Of a DNA stretch of 41,488 bases, positions 31,345 to 38,591 are shown in pieces. The stretch lies in contig DASYVD010000144.1 of NCBI GenBank assembly GCA_036000545.1, positions 1-41,488 of the forward strand, written 5' to 3'. The stretch is from DASYVD01 sp036000545 (GTDB taxonomy: Bacteria; Actinomycetota; UBA4738; CALAEC01). The position numbers and the translations under genes are program-made. The first letter of the stretch is position 1, and the number at the start of each line of letters is the position of its first letter. The notes under the pieces were generated by a model, which saw only the letters and a program-made list of their open reading frames with translations, was not told the DNA's origin and ran no database searches.

Positions 31345-31370
31345 GGGGCGGAGGCAAGCGGCTCCGCCCC
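31345..31370 (-). terminator. Strong GC hairpin between the small membrane protein and the regulator genes
   Basis: Perfect 9-base arms GGGGCGGAG (31345-31353) and CTCCGCCCC (31362-31370) around an 8-base loop, in an 84-base gap between co-directional genes. There is no U-tract. It could be a partial terminator or an RNA-stability element that sets the ratio between the two parts. Confidence 0.45.
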
Positions 31371-31391
31371 GAAGTCTCGTGACCCCTCCGT

Positions 31392-31778
31392 TTAGGCGCT
31401 CGCGGAGTCTCCCGGACGGTTGCCCACGCCTTCCTCGTGTTGCCGGCGGTGCCATTCGTCGAACATCTCGCGGCCGCCCTTCCACGGGCCGGGGCCCCCA
31501 TGCGGGTGGGGGTGGTCCCCCCAGCGCCCGCGCCAGAACAGCCGGCCGAGCAGGAAGAACAGTCCGATGAAGAGCAGCGGGAACAGGAGGAAGCCGAACG
31601 GGAAGAACCCGTACCCCAACCCGTGCCCGTATCCGGGCCCGATCACCCGGACGACTTCTCCCGCGCGGCCGCTCTCCACAACAGCCTGGTGGAGCCCCGC
31701 GTTGTAGGCTCCCACGCCGATGGCGGTCGCCACCAGGATCGCCACCAGAACGATCACGATTCCCATCCCCCGTCGCAT
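31392..31778 (-). CDS. Small membrane protein with Gly/His/Trp-rich tail
   Basis: A 128-residue protein with two membrane helices (about 6-28 and 58-84), a Gly-rich loop (VIGPGYGHGLGYGFFPFG) and a C-terminal tail GDHPHPHGGPGPWKGG followed by EMFDEWHRRQHEE. The tail resembles that of SHOCT-like and related small envelope proteins found beside two-component systems. ATG 31778 is preceded by GAGAGGAGG; a start at 31820 would put that site inside the gene. It shares His/Gly/Pro/Trp-rich composition with the kinase's N-terminus encoded downstream, which suggests that the two act together. Confidence 0.75.
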   Translation of the reverse strand: MRRGMGIVIVLVAILVATAIGVGAYNAGLHQAVVESGRAGEVVRVIGPGYGHGLGYGFFPFGFLLFPLLFIGLFFLLGRLFWRGRWGDHPHPHGGPGPWKGGREMFDEWHRRQHEEGVGNRPGDSASA

Positions 31779-31871
31779 TCTCTGCCTCCTCTCGACGGCG
31801 TCCTTCCTTCCGAGGGCCATGGTGTGCCTCGTGTGTGTAGGGAACGTGAACGCCGCGAGGAGGTTCGGAGA

Positions 31872-32552
31872 CTAGGCAGACTCCGGCATCAGCCGGTCGA
31901 GCTCGTCCGCCAGTCCTGCCAGATCAGGGAGCTCCGCATCGCGGGGAGCGCGGCTCTTCGCCCCGAGGCGGTTGATCCACACCGTCTTCAGCCCCAACTT
32001 CGCCGCGGGCCTGAGGTCGTGGAAGGGGCTGGCCGCCACGTGGACCAGGCGCTTGCGGTCTGCCTTGGACCGCTCGAAGAAACGCTCCCAGTGCCCGGGC
32101 TGGGGCTTGTAGGAGCCGGCATCGGCGGCGGTGATGGTGAGGTCGACACGCACCCCGATCTGCTCGATCGAGGCGGGAAGGAGATCGGGGTCGATGTTCG
32201 ACAGGATCGCCAGACGCCACCCTCGCGTTCGTAGCTGGGCGAGCGCGTCCGTCACCTCCGGGAAGGGGGGCCACAGAGGGAGCGAGTCCGCCAGCGAGCC
32301 ATCGAGTCCGAACGGGAGGTCCCGGCCTTCGATGGCGCCGATGGCCACGAGAGATCGGCGGAGAACCTCCCGGTACGCCAGGGGCTGTCCGCCTACCTGG
32401 ACTTCCTGGACCAGCGGTTCGACCGTGTGATGGATCTTCACCAGGCGGTCGGCATCGGCATCCGGCCAGATCCGACTGAAGGCGGCCCTCATCCCGCCCT
32501 CCCAGTCGATGAGGGTCCCGTAGCAGTCGAACGTAGCCCAGCGGTCGGCCAT
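31872..32552 (-). CDS. HAD-family hydrolase (haloacid dehalogenase type II-like)
   Basis: A 226-residue HAD protein. Motif I is FDCYGTLIDW (nucleophile Asp9, but with Cys at the third position of the motif, as in type II 2-haloacid dehalogenases). Motif II is AILSNIDPD, motif III SYKPQPG (Lys), and motif IV HVAASPFHDLRPA, where Asp is present after FH. The family contains both dehalogenases and phosphatases, so the substrate is open. It starts six bases after a TAGACT -10 box with no ribosome site (leaderless). It is divergent from the ABC exporter genes across only 29 bases. Confidence 0.87.
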   Translation of the reverse strand: MADRWATFDCYGTLIDWEGGMRAAFSRIWPDADADRLVKIHHTVEPLVQEVQVGGQPLAYREVLRRSLVAIGAIEGRDLPFGLDGSLADSLPLWPPFPEVTDALAQLRTRGWRLAILSNIDPDLLPASIEQIGVRVDLTITAADAGSYKPQPGHWERFFERSKADRKRLVHVAASPFHDLRPAAKLGLKTVWINRLGAKSRAPRDAELPDLAGLADELDRLMPESA

Positions 32553-32558
32553 GGGCGC

Positions 32559-32568
32559 AGTCTATGGT
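32559..32568. promoter_or_regulatory. Overlapping divergent -10 elements
   Basis: On the minus strand TAGACT (32564-32559) serves the HAD gene; on the plus strand TATGGT (32563-32568) lies 13 bases before ATG 32582 of the ABC gene. The two boxes share bases 32563-32564, so RNA polymerase probably cannot open both at once. Confidence 0.5.
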
Positions 32569-32581
32569 AGGAACGAAAGCG

Positions 32582-33480
<899 letters not shown>

Positions 33481-33481
<1 letters not shown>

Positions 33482-34299
33482 TGCTGCGCGTCCTGCGTCA
33501 ATCGGTGGGACAGCTGGCCCGGACCATGGGCTTCCTGACCCTGGGAGCGGCCGCCTTCCACTACCTCGTCCTGCTGGCATCGTCGGCGTTCCTCAGTGAC
33601 ACCGGTCTCGAGGTGTTCGAGAACGCGCCGAAGTTCTTCACCCAGCCGCCCGAAGCGATCGAGGCCTTCCTCGGCGGCTCCGTAGACTTCTTCACCCCGG
33701 CAGGGTGGGTGGCCTCGGCGATGACCCACCCCGTCACGTTGGCCATCTTCACCGGGGCCGCCCTCTCGGTGGCGGCCGGCGCGGTGGCTGCGGAAGTGGA
33801 GCGAGGGACCGTCGATCTCGTCCTGGCGCGGCCCGTCGGCAGGGTGAGGTTCCTTCTCGGCAAGGCAGCGGCCACGGTGACCGCGGTGACGGCCGCGGAA
33901 GCCGGAGCGCTGGCGGGCGTGCTCGTGGCCACGCTCACGGTGAAGCGAATGGACGAGCTCACCATGGCCGACCTGTGGCGGCCGTTCCTGGGATCGTGGT
34001 TGCTGTTCGTGGCCCTGGGCATGGTGGGCCTCCTGCTCTCGGCGCGGACTAGTCTGCGGAGCAGGGCCATCGGGATGACCGTCGGTCTCATCGTGGTCTG
34101 GTACTTCGTGAACTTCATCGCTCTCTTGATCGATGAGGTTTCCGGCGCGCGCTACGCCTCACCGTTCCACTACTTCCGAGCCGCCGACTTCCTTTCCGGG
34201 AAGGCGATCGCCGTGGACGCGGTCGCTCTCGCCGGCCTGGCGGCGGCGGCGCTCGCCGCCGCCCTGTGGTGGTTCTCCCGGCGGGACCTGACGCGGTAG
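33481..34299 (+). CDS. ABC-2-type transporter permease
   Basis: A 272-residue integral membrane protein with about six hydrophobic segments, in which a conserved cytosolic patch AAEVERGTVDLVLARPVGRVRFLLGKA (about 100-126) follows the second helix, as in ABC-2 permeases such as YhaP/NatB-like proteins. With the ATPase upstream it forms an export system of unknown substrate (lipid, peptide or drug). The ATPase stop and this ATG overlap (TGATG at 33479-33483); a GTG three bases earlier is possible. Confidence 0.88.
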
Positions 34300-34312
34300 G
34301 GCAGCAGTGTCG

Positions 34313-34356
34313 GAACCCGACGGCCTCGTGGTGGTGGTCCAGATTCCCACGGGTTC
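34313..34356 (+). terminator. Long-range inverted repeat after the ABC exporter operon
   Basis: Arms GAACCCG (34313-34319) and CGGGTTC (34350-34356) enclose 30 bases, which themselves contain CGTGG and CCACG in a competing arrangement. It lies in the 93 bases between permease stop and aldo/keto reductase start. Terminator or leader structure; weak evidence. Confidence 0.25.
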
Positions 34357-34392
34357 TAGGAACAAGTACGAGTTCGACCGCCAGCGTCCGTG

Positions 34393-35202
34393 ATGGAGGA
34401 GCGGAAGCTCGGACTCTCCGGACTGACCGTGCCCGTTGTCGGCATGGGCACGTGGCGCACCTTCGACGTGAGGGGACGCCGCGCCGAGCACAACGCCCGC
34501 TCCGTGGTGGATACCGCTCTCGAGGGAGGTGCGCGGCTCTTCGACTCCTCTCCGATGTATGGCCGGGCGGAAAGGGTCCTCGGCGCCGCGCTGGACGGGC
34601 GGCGCGACGGGGCCCTGGTGGCCACGAAGGTGTGGGCCAGAAAGGTCGAGGAGGCCAGGGACCAGGCGCGTCGGGCCCTCGGCTTCTTTGGCGGGCGCGT
34701 CGACCTCTACCAGGTGCACAACCTGGTGGCCTGGCGAGAGCAGCTCCGGCTGCTCGATGAGCTGCGAGATGAGGGACTGGTCGCGGCCATCGGGGCGACC
34801 CACTACAGCTCGGCAGCGTTCGGCGAGCTGGCCGAGGTGATGCGGTCGGGACGGATCACAGCAGTGCAGGTCCCCTACAACCCGTTCCAAAGAGAGGTCG
34901 AGGACCGGCTGTTGCCGCTCGCGGAGGACCTCGGGCTGGGAGTGGTGGTGATGCGTCCGTTCGCCGAGGGTGCGCTCATGAGGCGGGTTCCCGATCCGGG
35001 AGGGCTCGCTCCGCTGGAGAGGTACGGCGTGAGGACGTGGGGCCAGGCGCTACTCAAGTGGATCCTCAGCGACCGCCGGTGTCACGTGGCCATCCCGGCC
35101 ACGTCGAACCCGGGGCACATGGCCGAAGACGCGGCGGCTGGGAACCCACCCTGGTTCGAACCGCCGGAGCGAGAGCTGGTTGCCAGGCTGGCGATGGGGT
35201 AG
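34393..35202 (+). CDS. Aldo/keto reductase
   Basis: A 269-residue TIM-barrel NADP(H) oxidoreductase. The catalytic tetrad is present: Asp51 and Tyr56 (FDSSPMYG), Lys79 (ATKVW) and His109 (YQVHN). Conserved GATHYSS and the C-terminal cofactor-binding block IPATSNPGHMAED (near 235) follow. This is shorter than the 320-residue average because several loops are trimmed. The substrate is unknown. ATG 34393 (or GTG 34390) lacks a clear ribosome site. DUF4342 and UBP genes follow on the same strand. Confidence 0.9.
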   Translation: MEERKLGLSGLTVPVVGMGTWRTFDVRGRRAEHNARSVVDTALEGGARLFDSSPMYGRAERVLGAALDGRRDGALVATKVWARKVEEARDQARRALGFFGGRVDLYQVHNLVAWREQLRLLDELRDEGLVAAIGATHYSSAAFGELAEVMRSGRITAVQVPYNPFQREVEDRLLPLAEDLGLGVVVMRPFAEGALMRRVPDPGGLAPLERYGVRTWGQALLKWILSDRRCHVAIPATSNPGHMAEDAAAGNPPWFEPPERELVARLAMG

Positions 35203-35242
35203 GAGGAACGTGTTGGGACGATCGCAGAGGGAGGCAACAGGG

Positions 35243-35554
35243 ATGACCGACGAGAGGGTGTGGACGGAAGAGCTCAGGGTCAAGGGAGACGCGTTGGTAG
35301 GGAAGATCCGCGAGCTCGTTCGAGAGGGCAACGTCCGGCGGATCATCATCAAGGACTCCGAGGGCCGGAGCATGATCGAGGTTCCGCTGACCCTGGGGGT
35401 CGTGGGCGCGTTGGTGGCCCCGGTGTGGGCCGCGATCGGTGCCATCGCCGCTCTGGCGGCCGACTGGTCTATCGTGGTCGAACGGCGAGAGGCGTCCACC
35501 GGGAAGAGTGGTGCCAAGCGGTCCGGAGGACCGTCTGGCGGGAAGGCTCGATAG
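35243..35554 (+). CDS. DUF4342 domain protein
   Basis: A 103-residue protein with the DUF4342 pattern: N-terminal helix VKGDALVGKIRELVREGNVRRIIIKD, then a short strand, then one membrane-like hydrophobic segment (LTLGVVGALVAPVWAAIGAIAALA, about 49-72) and a charged C-terminus. The function is unknown; in other bacteria the domain can be linked to UBA-like helical modules. ATG 35243 has AGAGGGAGG upstream. The gene is three bases before the UBP zinc-finger gene. Confidence 0.87.
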   Translation: MTDERVWTEELRVKGDALVGKIRELVREGNVRRIIIKDSEGRSMIEVPLTLGVVGALVAPVWAAIGAIAALAADWSIVVERREASTGKSGAKRSGGPSGGKAR

Positions 35555-35557
35555 ATC

Positions 35558-35824
35558 ATGAAACAGGCCGTGAGACGGGACCCCGAAGTCGCGTGCACCC
35601 ACATCCCGGCAGAGCTCGCATCTCCCCGGACGGACACATGCGAAGGTTGCGGAAGCGGCACGAACCTTCGCGTCTGCGTCAGCTGCGGTCACGTCGGGTG
35701 CTGCGAGTCACAGCTCGCGCATAACACGGCCCATGCCCGAATCAGCGGACACCCGGTCATCAGGTCGCTTCCCCTTTCGACGGGGTCGTTCACCTGGTGC
35801 TACGAGTGCCGGCGGTACATCTGA
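35558..35824 (+). CDS. UBP-type zinc-finger protein
   Basis: An 88-residue protein that is almost all zf-UBP domain. Likely zinc ligands are Cys13/His15, Cys28 and Cys31 (CEGCG), Cys40 and Cys43 (CVSCG), Cys48, His55, His59, His65 and Cys81/Cys84 (CYEC), in the order typical of the family. In eukaryotes this domain binds the ubiquitin C-terminus; stand-alone bacterial members are numerous but uncharacterised. The start at ATG 35558 follows the DUF4342 stop by three bases. Confidence 0.9.
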   Translation: MKQAVRRDPEVACTHIPAELASPRTDTCEGCGSGTNLRVCVSCGHVGCCESQLAHNTAHARISGHPVIRSLPLSTGSFTWCYECRRYI

Positions 35825-35859
35825 CACAGGCCCGACTGTCCAGTCTCTCGCGCGCCCGA

Positions 35860-35865
35860 TAGGCT
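35860..35865 (+). promoter_or_regulatory. -10 element for a leaderless oxidoreductase transcript
   Basis: TAGGCT, 10 bases upstream of ATG 35876, with a pyrimidine-rich stretch and no ribosome site between. Confidence 0.4.
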
Positions 35866-35875
35866 TTCTCCCGCC

Positions 35876-36880
35876 ATGCCGGACGTTGGCATCGTCGTCG
35901 CCGGTCCTCTGGCCGCCCTTCCCGGCCTGGCGAGAGCGGCGGAGGAGCGGGGGTACGAAAGCGTGTGGGTGGCCGAAACCTCGTCGACCGCCTACGTCCA
36001 GGTCGCCCTTGTCGCCGAAGCGACTTCTCGCGTGCGAGTGGGAACAGATATCGCCCTGGCGTTCCCCCGCAGCCCGACCGTGACCGCTATGACCGCCCGG
36101 GATCTCGCTGAGGTCTCGGGGGATCGGTTCATCCTGGGCCTGGGCTCGCAGGTGAAGCGGATCAACGAGCGGCGATTCTCGGTGCCGTTCGAGCATCCAG
36201 CACCGAAGATGGAGGAGTACGTCGAGGTAGTGCGGGCGGTGCTGGGGACGTTCCGGGGTGAGCCCATCGACCATCGAGGGCGATTCTTCACTGTCACCAT
36301 GCCGCCCTTCCCCGGCGCGATGCCGGTCGGGGAAGTCCCCATCTACCTTGCGGCGGTGAATGCGCGGATGTGCGAGGCGGCGGGGCGGGTGGGGGACGGA
36401 GTACTCGGCCATCCACTGACGTCGCCGAAGTACGTGGCCGAGGTGGTCCGCCCGGCGGTGGAGCGCGGCGCGACGGCCGCCGGGCGCGACCCCGCCGACG
36501 TCAGCGTGACCACCAGCGTGATCCTCCAGCTGGGGGACGACGACACGCGCAACCGGTTCGAGGCCGCGCTCCAGATCGGCTTCTACGCCACGACTCGGAC
36601 GTACGCGCCCGTCCTCGCGCTGCACGGCTTCGAGGACCGCGTGGGGCCACTCCGCGAGGCGTACGCTGCCGGCGACCTCGCTAAGCTGGCCGAGCTCTCC
36701 ATGCCGATGGTTGACACGTTCGCCGTCACGGGCCCGGCGGAGGAGTGCAGAGAGCGCCTGGCCGCCTTCGACGGGCTGGTGGACCGGATCATCCTCGGCG
36801 GAGCGTGGGTCGGTCCCGACCGACAGGCCATCGCGGAGAACTTCCGCCGCATCCTGGACACGTTCTCCCCCGCCGCCTGA
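35876..36880 (+). CDS. Luciferase-like F420-dependent oxidoreductase (LLM class)
   Basis: A 334-residue TIM-barrel protein. Typical features are AAEERGYESVWVAET (about 20-34), SRVRVGTDIALAFPRSP (second sheet), the block DRFILGLGSQVKRINERRF, and VPIYLAAVNARMCEAAGRVGDGVLGHPL near 155-185. The pattern suggests the N5,N10-methylene-H4MPT-reductase-like F420 subgroup. The substrate is unknown. The start lacks a ribosome site, but TAGGCT lies 10 bases upstream. The alpha/beta hydrolase gene follows after 19 bases, so they are probably one operon. Confidence 0.9.
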   Translation: MPDVGIVVAGPLAALPGLARAAEERGYESVWVAETSSTAYVQVALVAEATSRVRVGTDIALAFPRSPTVTAMTARDLAEVSGDRFILGLGSQVKRINERRFSVPFEHPAPKMEEYVEVVRAVLGTFRGEPIDHRGRFFTVTMPPFPGAMPVGEVPIYLAAVNARMCEAAGRVGDGVLGHPLTSPKYVAEVVRPAVERGATAAGRDPADVSVTTSVILQLGDDDTRNRFEAALQIGFYATTRTYAPVLALHGFEDRVGPLREAYAAGDLAKLAELSMPMVDTFAVTGPAEECRERLAAFDGLVDRIILGGAWVGPDRQAIAENFRRILDTFSPAA

Positions 36881-36899
36881 AGGAGAGAGGCCTCGACGG

Positions 36900-37676
36900 A
36901 TGCCGTTCTACCGGCGACCGGACGGTTGTCGCCTCTACTTCGAGCTCCACGGCGAGCCATCGTCTGAACCGCTCGCCCTGCTGGAAGGTTTGGGAGGCGA
37001 CATCCCTGGTTGGGGGCGTCATGTGGAGGCCCTGGCCCGTGAGCTTCGGGCGATCGCCTTCGACTTCCGCGGGAACGGGCGCTCGGACAAGCCCGACGAG
37101 CCCCAGACCATGCGGACGTTCGTCGAGGACACCGTGGGGCTCCTCGACCACATCGGCGTTGAGTCGTCACACGTGTACGGGCAGTCGTTCGGAGGGATGG
37201 TGGCGCAGGAGCTCACGCTCACCCGGCCGGAACGGGTCCGCTCCTTGATCCTCGCTGCGACCCATCCCGGCGTGAGCCACGCGGTCAAGCCGCGTTCGAA
37301 GGTCCCCAAGGATCGTCCCTGGCTCGCGCTCTACTCCCCGGCGTTCGTGCGGGACCAGCCGGAGCGACTGGGCCAGCACCGCCGGGTGGCCCATCGGAAT
37401 CCTCAGCCGAGTCACGCCGCCCGCCGACAGTGGGAGGCGATGCGTGAATTCGATTCGTACGATCGACTGCCACGGGTCCGGGTGCCCACGCTGATCCTCC
37501 ACGGTGCGCAGGATCTGACCATCGACCCGGAGAACGCGCGGGTGCTCGCGGAGAGGATTCCGGGTTCGAGACTAGTGATGCTCGATGGGGCCGGACACGT
37601 GTACCACTGGGAGCGGCCGGACGAAGCCAGCCGAGTCGTGCTCGAGTTCGTCCGAGAGGTGAGCGCCGGCCGATGA
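36900..37676 (+). CDS. Alpha/beta-fold hydrolase
   Basis: A 258-residue alpha/beta hydrolase. The nucleophile is Ser96 in the elbow YGQSFGGM, the acid probably Asp in HGAQDLTID (about 204) and the His in GAGHVYHWE (about 232). The oxyanion region LEGLGGDIPGW is present (about 28-38). Esterase, lactonase or dehalogenase-like action is possible. ATG 36900 follows AAGGAGAGAGG. It overlaps the next gene by four bases (ATGA) and follows the LLM oxidoreductase, suggesting linked steps on one small molecule (inference). Confidence 0.9.
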   Translation: MPFYRRPDGCRLYFELHGEPSSEPLALLEGLGGDIPGWGRHVEALARELRAIAFDFRGNGRSDKPDEPQTMRTFVEDTVGLLDHIGVESSHVYGQSFGGMVAQELTLTRPERVRSLILAATHPGVSHAVKPRSKVPKDRPWLALYSPAFVRDQPERLGQHRRVAHRNPQPSHAARRQWEAMREFDSYDRLPRVRVPTLILHGAQDLTIDPENARVLAERIPGSRLVMLDGAGHVYHWERPDEASRVVLEFVREVSAGR

Positions 37677-38581
37677 GCTACCCACCGGAGGAGGTCCGCA
37701 GGCTGGCGGAACAACGTGCGGAGCGTCGTCGGGCGAGGGACTTTGGGGCGGCGGACGAGCTGCGAGAACGGATCCGGGCCCTGGGCTTCGAGGTCACCGA
37801 TCACCCCGACGGGCGCTTCGACCTCTCGCCTGAGGACCCCGCGCGAGCCGAGGCGCAGCACCGGGTCAGGCCGGAGGAAGTTCCGTCCGTCCTCGAGGAA
37901 GCCCCAACCACCGACGCCACGGTGCAGTGGCTCTCGGAGGGCTGGCCCGGAGACGTGCTCCGGGGTATCGGGTCGTTCCGCCGTTTCGAGGGCGGTCGGT
38001 CGGTGGATCACGTGGTGGTGGAGGCGCGGCGGGAGCCGCCGGGGACGTGGCCCGAGGACCTCGAGGTGATCCGCCTGGCCGAGGACCCGGGTTTCGGCGC
38101 GTCGCGCAACGCCGGTCTGAGGCGCGCGCACGGCCCGGTGGTCCTGATCGCCGATGGGTCAGTGGAAGCGGATGGTGACCCGTACACGCCACTCGAGAAC
38201 GCCCTCGCGCACCCATCCGTGGCCATCGCCGGGCCCTACGGTCTCGTTACTACCGACCTCCGTCAGTTCCGCGAAGCCGAAGGCCCGGAGGTCGATGCTG
38301 TGGAGGGTTACCTGATGGCGGTCCGCCGCGAGCTGCTCGCCCAAGGGCTGGCATTCGACGAGCGGTACCGATTCTACCGAGCGGCCGACGTCGACCTGTG
38401 CTTCCAGGCCAAGGCATTGGGGCTACAGGTGATGCGGGTCGACGTGCCGGTCCGCCGTCACGAGCACCGGCAGTGGGCCACGATGTCCGAGGAGGATCGG
38501 GACCGCCTGTCGAAGCGGAACTTTTACCGGTTCCTGGACAAGTTCAGGGGGCGGACCGACCTTCTGGCCTCGTCGCGCTAA
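37673..38581 (+). CDS. Glycosyltransferase-2-like protein with CysS-like N-terminal domain
   Basis: A 302-residue protein of two parts. Residues about 1-55 resemble the C-terminal anticodon-stem-type helical domain of cysteinyl-tRNA synthetase: RRARDFGAADELRERIRALGFEVTDHPDGRFDL is close to the typical ARxxKDFxxAD.LRDxLxxxGIxVxDTPxG. Residues about 80-300 look like a GT-A fold family 2 transferase: EDPGFGASRNAGLRRAHGPVVLIADGSVEADGD, then VEGYLMAVRRELL and DVDLCFQAKALGLQVMRVDVPVRRHEH. Metal or acceptor sites are not clear. The start overlaps the hydrolase stop. The role is unknown. Confidence 0.75.
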   Translation: MSYPPEEVRRLAEQRAERRRARDFGAADELRERIRALGFEVTDHPDGRFDLSPEDPARAEAQHRVRPEEVPSVLEEAPTTDATVQWLSEGWPGDVLRGIGSFRRFEGGRSVDHVVVEARREPPGTWPEDLEVIRLAEDPGFGASRNAGLRRAHGPVVLIADGSVEADGDPYTPLENALAHPSVAIAGPYGLVTTDLRQFREAEGPEVDAVEGYLMAVRRELLAQGLAFDERYRFYRAADVDLCFQAKALGLQVMRVDVPVRRHEHRQWATMSEEDRDRLSKRNFYRFLDKFRGRTDLLASSR

Positions 38582-38591
38582 ACCGACCCTC

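Noticed and set aside
34300..34392. A tRNA-like sequence around GGGTTCTAGGAA
   Set aside because: No acceptor stem, D-arm or anticodon arm can be drawn, and the GGTTC-like string alone is common.
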